Assembly (NCBI RefSeq): GCF_021556435.1 | Contig: NZ_JAKGCU010000004.1 | Location: 1-64,000, forward strand | Length of the DNA stretch: 64,000 bases | Direction of reading: 5' to 3' | Source of the DNA: Gordonia tangerina | GTDB taxonomy: Bacteria > Actinomycetota > Actinomycetes > Mycobacteriales > Mycobacteriaceae | Shown here: in pieces, positions 8,425 to 17,297 of the stretch | How positions within the stretch are numbered: the stretch's first letter is position 1 | Layout of the letters: each line of letters starts with the position of its first letter | Notes under the pieces: generated by a model | Told to the model about the DNA's origin: nothing | The model's database searches: none | The model's input: only the letters and a program-made list of their open reading frames with translations | Translations under genes and position numbers: made by a program

Positions 8425-10263
8425 ATGACCGACAGCACACCCGCTCCGGGAGACGCTCCCGCGGGCACCACGTCCGCCCTCCCCGAGTTGCTCGACCGCA
8501 TGGTCGGCCTCGCGGAGGAGGCCGGGCGCGGTGACCTGGTCACCCGGCTGTCCGGGGCGCGGACACGACTGACCGATCCTCGCCTGCGGATCGTCGTCGT
8601 CGGCCAGCTCAAGCAGGGTAAGAGCCAGTTCGTCAATGCGCTGTTGAATCTCGAGGTCTGCTCGGTCGGCGACGACGAGACGACGGCGGTGCCGACCGTG
8701 ATCGGCCATGCCGCGCAACCGGTTGCGCACCTCGTGGTCGGCGGCGCGGCCGAGGACCGGGTACCGGTCCCGCTGGATCAGATCACCTCCATCACCCCGG
8801 CCACCGATCTCGCCGAGGGTCGGGAGGTGGCGCGGCTGGAGGTCGACGCACCGGGACCGTTGCTCGCCGACGGACTCGTCGTGGTGGACACGCCGGGCGT
8901 CGGCGGGCACGGGCACCCCTACGCGGCAACCACATTGGGAATGGTGGCGACCGCGGATGCGGTGCTCTTCGTCTCCGACGCCAGCCAGGAGTTCACCGCC
9001 CCGGAGATGCGCTTCCTACAGCAGGTCACCGAGTTGTGTCCGACCGTGGCGTGTCTGCTCACCAAGACCGACCTCTACCCGCAGTGGCGGGCGATCGCCG
9101 ATGCCGACCGCGCGCACCTGCGCACCGCGGGCATCGACATCCCGGTGCTGCCGGTGTCGTCGGCGCTGCGGATTCACGCGTTGCGCCTGCAGGACGAGCA
9201 ACTCAACACCGAGGCCGGATTCGTCGACCTGTACCGCTACCTGCGTGGCAGCGTGGTCGCCAACGCCCAGCAGGCCACCCGGGCGACCGTCGCCAACGAT
9301 CTGCGGGTGGTGTCCGAGCATTTGGCGTTGACCTACGGCAGCGAACTGGCGGGGCTACGTGATCCGGATACCGCGCGCCGCGCCGTATCGGGTTTACAGG
9401 AGGCCAAAGACCACGCGGAGACCATGCGTCGCCGCACCGCGCAGTGGCAGCAGACGCTCGCCGACGGGATCGGTGATCTCGCCGCGGACATCGACCACGA
9501 CCTGCGTGATCGTTTACGCGCGGTGACCCGGGAAGCCGAGCGGGCCATCGACGACGGCGATCCGGGCACCGACTGGGATCGGTTCGCCGAGTGGCTGGCC
9601 GATCAGACCGCGGCGGTGGTGGGCGACAATTTCGTCTGGGCGCACGAGCGATCGGTGTGGCTCGCGCAGCGGGTGGCCGCACACTTCGCCGAATCCGGCG
9701 ACGAATCGCTGCCCGCCATCGACATTGCCGATCTGGACGGGGTATTCGACTCGGTGGCCGAACTGGCCGCGCTGGATGCACAGAAAACCGGACTGAGCCA
9801 GAAGCTGCTGGTGGGGATGCGCGGGTCGTACGGCGGCGTCCTGATGTTCGGTCTCATCTCCACGATGATGGGCATGGCGTTGATCAACCCGGTGTCCGTC
9901 GGCGCCGGAGTATTGCTGGGCAGCAAAGCCTATCGCGACGACAAGCAGGCACGCATCGTCGAACGGCGCGCCAAGGCCAAGAACGCGGTGCGGGCGTTCA
10001 CCGACGACGTCAGCTTCCAGGTCGGCAAGGAATCACGCGATCGTCTGCGGGTGATCCAGCGAGTGTTGCGCGATCATTTCACCACCGTCGCCGAACAGAC
10101 CTCACGTTCGATCGCCGAGTCGCTGAGCGCAGCGCAGTCCGCCGCCTCACTCGCCGATACGCAACGCACGCAACGGGCTGCCGCGGTGGAATCGTCACTG
10201 TCGGACGTCGCGGCGCTGCGCCGCGCCGCAGACCGTCTGGAATCCCTCGCGGTGACGGCGTGA
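8425..10263 (+). CDS. iniA: IniA, dynamin-like GTPase
   Basis: 612 residues. The GTPase domain has G1 GQLKQGKS (60-67), a G2-like threonine pair in DDETTAVPT, G3 DTPGVGG (about 154) and G4 TKTD (about 213). A helical bundle follows, with a membrane-inserting hydrophobic segment near 470-500 (VLMFGLISTMMGMALINP) typical of bacterial dynamin-like proteins. Mycobacterial IniA remodels membranes and is induced by isoniazid and ethambutol. It starts 66 bp after iniB. No strong Shine-Dalgarno is visible, only GAGAG; TACCGT at 8410-8415 could supply a second internal promoter. It ends in TGATG, overlapping the iniC start by one base. Confidence 0.9.
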   Translation: MTDSTPAPGDAPAGTTSALPELLDRMVGLAEEAGRGDLVTRLSGARTRLTDPRLRIVVVGQLKQGKSQFVNALLNLEVCSVGDDETTAVPTVIGHAAQPVAHLVVGGAAEDRVPVPLDQITSITPATDLAEGREVARLEVDAPGPLLADGLVVVDTPGVGGHGHPYAATTLGMVATADAVLFVSDASQEFTAPEMRFLQQVTELCPTVACLLTKTDLYPQWRAIADADRAHLRTAGIDIPVLPVSSALRIHALRLQDEQLNTEAGFVDLYRYLRGSVVANAQQATRATVANDLRVVSEHLALTYGSELAGLRDPDTARRAVSGLQEAKDHAETMRRRTAQWQQTLADGIGDLAADIDHDLRDRLRAVTREAERAIDDGDPGTDWDRFAEWLADQTAAVVGDNFVWAHERSVWLAQRVAAHFAESGDESLPAIDIADLDGVFDSVAELAALDAQKTGLSQKLLVGMRGSYGGVLMFGLISTMMGMALINPVSVGAGVLLGSKAYRDDKQARIVERRAKAKNAVRAFTDDVSFQVGKESRDRLRVIQRVLRDHFTTVAEQTSRSIAESLSAAQSAASLADTQRTQRAAAVESSLSDVAALRRAADRLESLAVTA

Positions 10264-11741
10264 TGACCGGTGTCGATCAGGCCGCCGAGTTCATCTCGGC
10301 GGCACGCGCGGCGGTGACGGGCGACGCAGCGGCGACCGCAGCGGTCGACAGATGCGCGCAACGACTGTCCGAGCCGGTCCGCATCGCGTTGGCCGGCTCC
10401 CTGAAAGCCGGAAAGTCGACGTTGCTCAATGCGCTTGTCGGGCAGGATATCGCGCCGACAGATGCCACCGAGTGCACGCGTGTGGTCACGTGGTACCGGC
10501 GCGGCCAGGTGGCGTCGGTGTCCGCGCGGGCTGTCGACGGTCGATCGATGTCGATCCCGGTCACTCGCACTGCCGGGCGGCTCGGTTTCGACTTCGGTAC
10601 GTTGACCGCCGACGACGTCGACCACCTCGACGTCGAATGGCCTTCGCGCGCACTGCACACCCGCACCATCGTCGACACCCCGGGCACGGCGTCGTTGTCC
10701 ACCGAGTTGTCGGCCTCGACGTTGTCGCTGCTCACGCCCGACGACGGACAGTCCGGCGTCGATGCGGTCGTCTATCTGATGCGTTCACTGTCGGCCACCG
10801 ACACCGACATGTTGCGCCGCATCGCCGCATCGATCGGCGGCGGGTCTGGGCCCCTCGGCGTGATCGGTGTCGTGTCCCGCGCCGATGAGCTCGGCGCCGG
10901 CCGGATGGATGCGATGATCTCTGCCGAGCAGATCGCTGGTCGATTCGCGACCGAACTGTCGCGGACCGGCTTGTGCCAGGCCGTGGTTCCGGTCGCGGGT
11001 TTGGTGGCCTTGGGTGCACGCACGATGCGCGAGGCGGAGTTCCGCACGCTGATGGAGCTGGCTGCGGTCGCGCCGGCCGACCTCGAGTCCGCGCTGCTCA
11101 GCGTAGACCGCTTCCAACGACCAGACCTACTCCCCCACATCGACGCTGCGTCGCGCCGAGCGCTCGCCGAGCGATTCGGGGTGTTCGGGATACGGCTGGG
11201 GGTGACGCTGATCCGCTTCGGCGTCACCACCTCGACGCAACTCGCCTCGGAGATGATCACCCGGAGTGGCCTCGCCGAGCTCAGTGACGTCATCGACATC
11301 CAGTTCGGTCAACGAGCGGACCAGCTCAAGGCACATTCGGTGCTGGTGGCCCTCGACCATGTGCTGTCGCACAACGGAAGTCCCGCAGCCACCGACGTGC
11401 GCGCATCGGTCAGGCAGGCTCTCGCCGACGTCCACGGTTTCCGCGAACTCCGGCTGCTCAACACGATTCGCGCCGGCGGGCTGCCGCTGACCGAAGATCA
11501 GACCGACGAGCTGAGCCACCTGATCGGCGGCCACGGCGTCGACCCCGCCTCCCGCCTGCGCCTCCATCCCGACGCCTCCCCGCCGGAGGTCCGCGCCGCC
11601 GCGGTCGACGCCGCGCAGTCGTGGCGCAACCTCGGCCGCCACCCGTTGCTGCCCGCCGAGGCGTCCGCCGCATGCGCCACAGCCACGCGTAGCGCGGAAG
11701 GTGTTGTCGCGCAGCTCGACGCGTACGCCGATCACCGCTGA
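10263..11741 (+). CDS. iniC: IniC, dynamin-like GTPase partner
   Basis: 492 residues, close to the 493 recalled for M. tuberculosis IniC. G1 is GSLKAGKS (45-52), G3 is VDTPGTAS (about 137), and a switch-type threonine lies in DATECTRVV. It has no obvious membrane-inserting paddle, as expected for the IniC partner of IniA. The ATG at 10263 shares its A with the iniA stop (TGATG), so translation is coupled; a longer in-frame extension upstream lies inside iniA and is rejected. With IniA it is expected to work at the inner membrane during envelope stress. Confidence 0.88.
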   Translation: MTGVDQAAEFISAARAAVTGDAAATAAVDRCAQRLSEPVRIALAGSLKAGKSTLLNALVGQDIAPTDATECTRVVTWYRRGQVASVSARAVDGRSMSIPVTRTAGRLGFDFGTLTADDVDHLDVEWPSRALHTRTIVDTPGTASLSTELSASTLSLLTPDDGQSGVDAVVYLMRSLSATDTDMLRRIAASIGGGSGPLGVIGVVSRADELGAGRMDAMISAEQIAGRFATELSRTGLCQAVVPVAGLVALGARTMREAEFRTLMELAAVAPADLESALLSVDRFQRPDLLPHIDAASRRALAERFGVFGIRLGVTLIRFGVTTSTQLASEMITRSGLAELSDVIDIQFGQRADQLKAHSVLVALDHVLSHNGSPAATDVRASVRQALADVHGFRELRLLNTIRAGGLPLTEDQTDELSHLIGGHGVDPASRLRLHPDASPPEVRAAAVDAAQSWRNLGRHPLLPAEASAACATATRSAEGVVAQLDAYADHR

Positions 11742-12295
11742 GGAACGAACGAAGCCCCTGGTCACGAGTGGCGACCGAGCTTGCGAGACCGCGTCCCCTG
11801 ATCCCTGAGCAGCGACCGAGCTTGCGAGGGAAGCGTCACGAAGGGGCCCACCCACGCAACCGTATTCACTTACCAAAAGTTGTCACACCCCACCGCTATC
11901 CTGAACCCAACACCTCACCGAACAGGTCCGTCCACACCCTACCCGCAGCACCCCGAAGTTGTCAGACCTGACCGATATTCTGATACCAGTCCGACTACCC
12001 GCCAACGTTTCCCACCGCGAGGAGGAAGTCCATAACTCACTTCACGATCCCTGAGGAGCGTCCGAGCTTGCGAGTCCGCGTCACGAAGGGTCCACCCACG
12101 CAACCACACTCACCCACGAAAAGCTGTCACACCCCACCGATAACCTGAATCCAACTTCACCGAACAAGTCCATCCACACCCGACCCGCAACACGCCAAAG
12201 TTGTCAGACCCACCCGATAGTCTGATAGCAGTTCGATTCCCCACCAAACCATCCCGATCCTGATACCGCTGCTCGTCGCCGGAAAGGAGTGTCTT
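11742..12295. repeat. Gene-free 554 bp with a duplicated block of about 200 bp
   Basis: Two diverged copies lie at about 11801-12000 and 12047-12246, offset by 246 bp. Each starts with ATCCCTGAGSAGCG, then CGAGCTTGCGAG, then CGTCACGAAGGG, and continues with a shared tract containing GTCACACCCCACCG, CCGAACARGTCC and GTTGTCAGAC. A fragment of the same start lies at 11769-11800. Copy 2 leads into the DUF222 gene with AAAGGAG at 12283-12289. Copy 1 ends in GAGGAGGAA (about 12017) but no gene follows, so it looks like the orphaned promoter of a lost second copy. Confidence 0.75.
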
Positions 12296-14272
12296 GTGTT
12301 CACCTTCACCGACCGTGCCGCCGACGACGCCCTCCTAGCCGGCAGCAGCATCGACGAATTGGCGCAACACGGACGCGACCTGTTGCGGCTGAGTAACCAA
12401 GCCCAAGCCATCGCGATGCAGATCGCCCGCCAGATCGGGCAATCCACCTACAACGAGCGCCTCGCCGGATACAACGATTTCGTTCCGAACCGAGTCCGCA
12501 ACGCCGCCGACAAAGCCGCGAAAGGCGAAATCTCACTGCAGTTGGGTATTTCCCGACGTCAAGCCGGCGAATGGGTCAGTCTCGACGAACTACTCGACGA
12601 ACACCCCAAGATCCGTGACGCCTTCCGTGCCGGCGATTTGAGACCTCACCGGCTGGGTGTGGCCATCCGCGGCGCCGCCACCGGCCCCACCGGCGATCTG
12701 CGAGCACGACTCGGCGAACTCGCCGACAACGCCGAAACCACCGACGAACCCGACAGCAAGGATGTCGACGAGAAACTCACCCTCGACCTCGACGACCCCG
12801 AAGCTGACCTCGATCCCGGCACCGACGGTGACGGCTCCGACGGCGACGGCACTGATGATGGCGGCTCCGATGATGCTGCGTCCGAGACCGACCCCGCCGC
12901 CACCGACGATCCCGCCGCCGACGATGCCGACGAGGATGAGCCGTGGGATTTCGACGATGTGGTGCTCGATCTGGCCAGCCGACCCACCACCGACACCGCC
13001 CTGCGAGATGATCTCGACGCCATCATCATCAGCCTCGACCCCGATCGAGCCGCCGAGACGCGCGATGACATCGCCGACCTGTTCGGGGATGTGACGATCG
13101 GTAACGAAGCGTTCGGGCACATGACCGTCGATGCCTGCATCCCCGCCGAACACGGCGTACACCTGCGCGACCGCATCAGCGCCCTCATCGGACGACGGGT
13201 GTGTCGCCGTGATGGGCGCAGCATCAAAGCCCAACGCGTCGCCGCGTTCGCCGAAATCATCAAAGCCCCCGGCGCAAAACTACGCTGCCACTGCGGCGAC
13301 GACACCTGCCCCGCCACACCAACCCGCACCAACAACCCAGCACCCGCCACCACCCCGAGTCCGGTCACCGGCGGTGTCCGCGAGTCATCAGTCGACACCA
13401 GCACACCCGGCCAGACTGCCGTCGAACCCGCGACCGGTGGGCCGGATGCGGCCGAGGAACAGCCGATCACCCTCGCCGACATTGACGACAGCGGCACCGA
13501 CAGAGGCATCGACTCGGACACCGACAACAATGGTGAGAGTGGACAAGCCGACTCCCGAATCGATGACGCTGATGACGAGGTTGAGGATGTCACGCCCTCC
13601 CCGGAAACCCGACGAGACTTCATCACCGCACCACCCGCCGCACACGCCATGGCCGCAGAGGTCGAACTCACCGCGGACGCAGAACACACCGAGGACACCG
13701 ATACCGACCCGGACACCGATTCCGATTCCGACCTCGTCGTCCCCGGCCTGACCCTGCTCCATGACCCGACCGGTCTCGACCCGGCCCGCCTGATGGGCTA
13801 CGGCGCCATCGATCCCGCCCATGCCGCTCGGATCGCACCACACGCCAGCACCATCACCGCGCGCCCCAGTGAAACCCGTACCGCCAGCGGGTTGATCATC
13901 TTCGGCAACCGCACACCAGCCCCACCCATCGACCTCGCCGGGCACGGCGGGTTCGCCACCCCACCACCGGGAGCGCTGACCTATAGACCGTCAGCCGCCC
14001 TACGCGCGGAGATCATTCAACTCGACCGGCGCTGCCGCTACCCCTACTGCGGCCGACCATCCGAGGAATGCGAACTCGACCACCTGCTCAAGTTCTGCCA
14101 TGCCGACCCGATGGCCGGCGGCTGGACCGTGGCCTTCAACCTCGCACCCCTATGCCGACCCGACCACGACCGTAAACATGACGGGCCGTGGATACCGACC
14201 ATGCACACCGACCGCACCATCACCTGGCGCAACGCCCGCACCGGACAGATCATCGTCACCTACCCGCGCTGA
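12296..14272 (+). CDS. DUF222 / HNH endonuclease domain protein (13E12 repeat family)
   Basis: 658 residues. The DUF222 helical domain occupies roughly 1-330. The HNH nuclease domain is near 575-645: CRYPYCGRPSEECELDHLL with paired cysteines and the DH dyad, then NLAPLCRPDHDRKH. The HNH residues appear complete. Two long acidic low-complexity inserts rich in Asp, Thr and Gly (about 155-220 and 345-485) make it longer than most members, which have about 400-500 residues. Start is GTG 12296 with AAAGGAG six bases before. These genes occur in many copies in mycolate actinobacteria and are presumed mobile; the function is not established. Its end overlaps the convergent membrane-protein gene by 17 bp. 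Confidence 0.8.
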   Translation: MFTFTDRAADDALLAGSSIDELAQHGRDLLRLSNQAQAIAMQIARQIGQSTYNERLAGYNDFVPNRVRNAADKAAKGEISLQLGISRRQAGEWVSLDELLDEHPKIRDAFRAGDLRPHRLGVAIRGAATGPTGDLRARLGELADNAETTDEPDSKDVDEKLTLDLDDPEADLDPGTDGDGSDGDGTDDGGSDDAASETDPAATDDPAADDADEDEPWDFDDVVLDLASRPTTDTALRDDLDAIIISLDPDRAAETRDDIADLFGDVTIGNEAFGHMTVDACIPAEHGVHLRDRISALIGRRVCRRDGRSIKAQRVAAFAEIIKAPGAKLRCHCGDDTCPATPTRTNNPAPATTPSPVTGGVRESSVDTSTPGQTAVEPATGGPDAAEEQPITLADIDDSGTDRGIDSDTDNNGESGQADSRIDDADDEVEDVTPSPETRRDFITAPPAAHAMAAEVELTADAEHTEDTDTDPDTDSDSDLVVPGLTLLHDPTGLDPARLMGYGAIDPAHAARIAPHASTITARPSETRTASGLIIFGNRTPAPPIDLAGHGGFATPPPGALTYRPSAALRAEIIQLDRRCRYPYCGRPSEECELDHLLKFCHADPMAGGWTVAFNLAPLCRPDHDRKHDGPWIPTMHTDRTITWRNARTGQIIVTYPR

Positions 14273-14810
14273 CGTAGGCGATCACCGTCGCCACAGCGCC
14301 GATCGCAGACCCAACGGCGGGCAGGGGCCACTGGAACAGCGCAGGTAGCCCCACCTCGGCAACCGCAGATGACGACGGCCCGATGACGATCGCTGCACCG
14401 ACCGTCACCGCCACTGCCGCAATCACCGCGACCACCAGCCACCCGCGCCCCGAACCCGCGCCCTGCCACAGGCGAGTGCATCCGTAGATCGCCGTCACCA
14501 CCACGACGCCTATCAGCACCGCTCCCACACCGAGCGCGATGTTCACCGCCCGCACCACCTCGTCGGCGGTCGCGCCCGGCTCGTCGCGCGCGAGGTCGAG
14601 CGACAACACCACGCGAATCTCGTTCAGGTGCAACGCCACCAACACCGCGGTCACCGCGATCACCACGATCGCCGCCGCCCACAGGCCAACCGCAACGACG
14701 ACCCCGCGACCGCGCACCGGACGTTCGGTGCGCATCGGAGTGATCTGAACGCGAGGACGAGGCGGCTGATCGTGTCGCGCCGCACCCTCGTCGGGCGGCT
14801 CGTTCAGCAC
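14256..14810 (-). CDS. Four-helix membrane protein of unknown function
   Basis: 184 residues. A charged N-terminus of about 35 residues is followed by four hydrophobic segments (about 36-60, 88-112, 120-142, 160-180). I do not recognise the family. The GTG at 14810 overlaps the lpqI stop by 7 bp, so the two are probably coupled; an internal ATG at 14735 would drop the polar leader but keep all helices. It ends tail-to-tail with the DUF222 gene. Confidence 0.6.
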   Translation of the reverse strand: MLNEPPDEGAARHDQPPRPRVQITPMRTERPVRGRGVVVAVGLWAAAIVVIAVTAVLVALHLNEIRVVLSLDLARDEPGATADEVVRAVNIALGVGAVLIGVVVVTAIYGCTRLWQGAGSGRGWLVVAVIAAVAVTVGAAIVIGPSSSAVAEVGLPALFQWPLPAVGSAIGAVATVIAYVSAGR

Positions 14811-16006
14811 GTCAGCACGCCCTTCGATCGCAGCACGCGCACCACCGAACGATCCACCCGCTGCTCGCTCAGTCGCTGCGACGCCACCTGCTGCTCGAGT
14901 GCATCGAGCACCGCTGGCACGCGGTCAGTCGTGAGCCACAATGCGATATCGGCGCCGGCGCGGATCGCCATCGGAGCAGCCTGCTCGATCGGGTACCGCG
15001 CACTGATCGCCGCCATCCCGGACAGGTCGTCGGTGAACACCACACCGTTGTATGCCGGTCCGCCATAAGGCTTTCCGGTCCGCAACATGCCATACGCGCG
15101 TGGACTGATGCTGGACGGCGTCTCCGGCCCGGTCAGTCCGGGCACGATCAGATGCCCCATCATCACCGCAGCCGGCCCCGGATTCTGCAGCAACGTGCGA
15201 TACGGCACCAGATCACTGGTCTCCAGCGTCGACAGCGGCGGCGTCACCACCACGCCTAGATGAGAATCACCTGAACCGTGCCCATGCCCGGGAAAGTGCT
15301 TGAACACCGGGGTGATCCCGGCCGACGCCAAACCTTCGGCATAGGCCTGCGCGTACTCGGCCACCACCGCCGGGTCGTTGCTGAACGAGCGATCCCCGAT
15401 CACCTCGCCATCGGCCTCATCGCTCACGTCGGCCACCGGCGCGAAATCGACGGTGACACCCAGTTCACTCAACTGCCGTCCGGTCGAGGCGGCCAACTCC
15501 CGCACCTGTTCCGGCGTTCGGGTCTGCGCGAGTTCCCGCGCTGACGGGCTGTCGATACCCAACTCCGACAACCGCGACACGCGACCGCCCTCCTGATCGA
15601 CAGTGATCATCAACGGGATTCGCCCTCCCCGCGACATCCGCGCCGCGGCACCGCTGGTCAGGATCGACTTGTCGGTCCAGCTACCGACAAAGATCCCGCC
15701 GATCTGCTCGGAGTCCACGATCGCCTGCGCGTCCGCGGTACCGGTCACGCCGACGACCATGAGCTGGGCAAGCTTCTGCCGCAACGTCATCCGATCCAGT
15801 TCGGCCGCACCGCACGCCACCGGCGTCGGCGAGGCCACGGCCGACGAACTCGACACCACCGACGTAGCGCTGTATGCCGACGTCGCGCTGCTCGTGACGC
15901 CCGCGGGTTCGCTGCTCGCACACCCGGCGCTCGTCACCGCCACGACCGCGACCGCGATCATCGACACCACGCCACGCACAACGGAACCTCGTGTAGATGA
16001 GCCCAT
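14804..16006 (-). CDS. lpqI: LpqI-type beta-N-acetylglucosaminidase lipoprotein (GH3, NagZ-like)
   Basis: 400 residues. A lipoprotein signal (charged n-region, VVSMIAVAVVAVTSAGC) places the lipidated cysteine at 29. The GH3 domain shows TVDQEGGRVSRL, the catalytic-loop motif KHFPGHGHGSGDSH and the nucleophile segment FTDDLSGMAAI. The family removes GlcNAc from muropeptides during peptidoglycan recycling, here outside the membrane. The ATG at 16006 is preferred over a long arginine-rich extension because it sits at the signal peptide and only 29 bp from the divergent gene. CAGACT at 16013-16018 followed by six bases suggests a leaderless or nearly leaderless transcript. Confidence 0.88.
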   Translation of the reverse strand: MGSSTRGSVVRGVVSMIAVAVVAVTSAGCASSEPAGVTSSATSAYSATSVVSSSSAVASPTPVACGAAELDRMTLRQKLAQLMVVGVTGTADAQAIVDSEQIGGIFVGSWTDKSILTSGAAARMSRGGRIPLMITVDQEGGRVSRLSELGIDSPSARELAQTRTPEQVRELAASTGRQLSELGVTVDFAPVADVSDEADGEVIGDRSFSNDPAVVAEYAQAYAEGLASAGITPVFKHFPGHGHGSGDSHLGVVVTPPLSTLETSDLVPYRTLLQNPGPAAVMMGHLIVPGLTGPETPSSISPRAYGMLRTGKPYGGPAYNGVVFTDDLSGMAAISARYPIEQAAPMAIRAGADIALWLTTDRVPAVLDALEQQVASQRLSEQRVDRSVVRVLRSKGVLTC

Positions 16007-16035
16007 GCGACGAGTCTGGCATGTAACCTGGGGCA
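16007..16035. promoter_or_regulatory. 29-bp divergent promoter between lpqI and the usp gene
   Basis: On the plus strand TAACCT (16024-16029) lies seven bases before the ATG at 16036. On the minus strand CAGACT (16013-16018) lies six bases before the ATG at 16006. Both fit start-codon transcription initiation. The -35 region of each must lie inside the other gene. Confidence 0.5.
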
Positions 16036-16605
16036 ATGGACGTGGGGTCCGACCCGAGCGCACCCACCACCGCCCAGTCCGCCCCGACCAACGGTGGTAT
16101 GGACCGGGGTGCCCGCCAGACCCTGATGATCGCCTACGACGGCTCCGACAACGCCGACCGCGCCATCCGCTACGCCGGCCGATTCCTCCGCGCACAGACC
16201 GCGTACGTCGTCACCGCGTGGCAGCCCGGTGAACTGTCCCCGGCCCGCCTGTCGACGCTCTCAGGCGGCATGCAGCCGTTCATCGACACCCGCCTCGAGG
16301 AAGGCGTCGACCAGGCTCTCGAAGAGGAAGCCGAGACCATCAACCGCCGCGGCGTCCAACTGGCCCTCGAGGCCGGACTCGCCGCGAGAGGCTCGCTGGT
16401 CGAGGTCGAGTCCACCGTGTGGGGAGCGTTGGTCGCCGCCGCCGACGCGCTCGCCGTGGATCTGCTCGTCACCGGCACCCGCGGGTCGTCGGGCTTGAAG
16501 GCGCTGCTGCGGTCGAGCGTCGCCGAGCGGGTCCTCAAACACTGCCACCGGCCGGTATTCATCGTTCCGGCGCAATGTGAGAAGCAACCGCCGGTCACTG
16601 CGTAG
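16036..16605 (+). CDS. Universal stress protein (UspA family, single domain)
   Basis: 189 residues. The Usp fold starts at TLMIAYDGSDNADRAIRYA (about 30) and ends with the nucleotide-binding signature GTRGSSGLKALLRSSVAERVLKH followed by RPVFIVP, so ATP binding is likely. One Usp domain, unlike the tandem forms of mycobacteria. The start at 16036 fits a leaderless transcript; ATG 16099 is an alternative that trims only a non-conserved leader. The ligand and trigger cannot be read from sequence. Confidence 0.8.
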   Translation: MDVGSDPSAPTTAQSAPTNGGMDRGARQTLMIAYDGSDNADRAIRYAGRFLRAQTAYVVTAWQPGELSPARLSTLSGGMQPFIDTRLEEGVDQALEEEAETINRRGVQLALEAGLAARGSLVEVESTVWGALVAAADALAVDLLVTGTRGSSGLKALLRSSVAERVLKHCHRPVFIVPAQCEKQPPVTA

Positions 16606-16626
16606 TGACTCCGCAGCCCTCGCGGG

Positions 16627-16654
16627 ATCACAAGGCGGTCACAAAACCGTGACG
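16627..16654 (+). promoter_or_regulatory. Three 11-bp-phased GTCACA-like sites, candidate MtrA box
   Basis: ATCACA (16627), GTCACA (16638) and GTGACG (16649) repeat every 11 bp, upstream of a secreted-protein gene. Direct GTnAC-type repeats with this phase resemble the binding motif reported for the actinobacterial response regulator MtrA, which controls exported cell-wall proteins. GTCAC and GTGAC can also pair as a small hairpin. Confidence 0.4.
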
Positions 16655-16741
16655 TGGCTAACAAAGCACGCCCGGCCGGCGGTAACGCCCATAGCGGACA
16701 CCGCATCCGTGAACGCCATGTCGTCGCCGATAAGAGGAACC

Positions 16742-17230
16742 ATGTCTGTGCGCCAGTCGCTCCGCCATCGTGTCGCCGCCGCCGCTGCTGCCGTCGCCAT
16801 CACCGGCGCCGGGGTCGTCGGCCTGACCACTGCCGCCGCGGGAGAAGCCGCCGCCGCCACCGAGTACCGGATGACCCAATGCCTGGGGCTGAGCCCCAAC
16901 GTCGTCGACGTCCCGTTCATGCCGAGTCGCGCGATCGTGGCGCAGTACGCCGGGAAGACCTACATCGCCGTCGACTTCACCAGCTACTGGATCGGCGTCG
17001 GCTACCGCTCCGACGCCCGCCTCGACTGGCACAACACCCGCACCAACAAGCGCGGCGTGCTGCGGTCGACGACGCACATCAGCCCGCCGTATCAGGGTGT
17101 GCACAACTTCGTCGTCAACACCTCCGCGATCGGCACGGGCCGCGTGAACATCACCTTGAACGCGACCAACAGCAACGCACTCTGGGCGATCCCCGCCATC
17201 GCATGCAACGGATCGATCGTGATCCGCTGA
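16742..17230 (+). CDS. Small secreted protein of unknown function
   Basis: 162 residues. The signal peptide has a basic start (SVRQSLRHR), a core of about 20 Ala/Val/Gly residues and an AEAAAAT-like cleavage region near residue 40. The mature part (about 120 residues) starts EYRMTQCLGLSP and ends AIACNGSIVIR, so its two cysteines lie near the ends and may form a disulfide. I do not recognise the family. ATG 16742 follows AGAGGAA with short spacing; ATG 16718 is also in frame. A hairpin at 17250-17280 probably terminates the gene. Confidence 0.65.
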   Translation: MSVRQSLRHRVAAAAAAVAITGAGVVGLTTAAAGEAAAATEYRMTQCLGLSPNVVDVPFMPSRAIVAQYAGKTYIAVDFTSYWIGVGYRSDARLDWHNTRTNKRGVLRSTTHISPPYQGVHNFVVNTSAIGTGRVNITLNATNSNALWAIPAIACNGSIVIR

Positions 17231-17249
17231 CCGGCCCACCGGAACCACG

Positions 17250-17280
17250 CGACCACGGTGACCGTCGTCATCACCGGTCG
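17250..17280 (+). terminator. Hairpin after the secreted-protein gene
   Basis: CGACCACGGTGA (17250-17261) can pair with TCACCGGTCG (17271-17280) with a two-base bulge. It begins 19 bp after the stop. No T-run follows, as is usual in actinobacteria. Confidence 0.4.
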
Positions 17281-17284
17281 ATGG

Positions 17285-17297
17285 TAGTTTCGTCGCC
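17285..17297 (+). promoter_or_regulatory. Leaderless promoter of the DUF2613 gene
   Basis: TAGTTT at 17285-17290 is followed by seven bases and then the ATG at 17298, placing the likely transcription start on the start codon. Confidence 0.45.

Noticed and set aside
5044-8916. Very long minus-strand open frames opposite iniB (more than 1000 codons).
   Set aside because: They are low-complexity Pro/Arg/Gln translations forced by GC-rich repeats of iniB; no ribosome site and no domain.
9591-10262. Upstream in-frame extension of iniC inside iniA.
   Set aside because: Arginine-rich shadow of iniA; the TGATG overlap gives a clear start at 10263.
16606-16741. Possible riboswitch (c-di-AMP type) before the secreted protein.
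   Set aside because: None of the conserved riboswitch blocks are visible; the signal is better explained by phased GTCACA sites.
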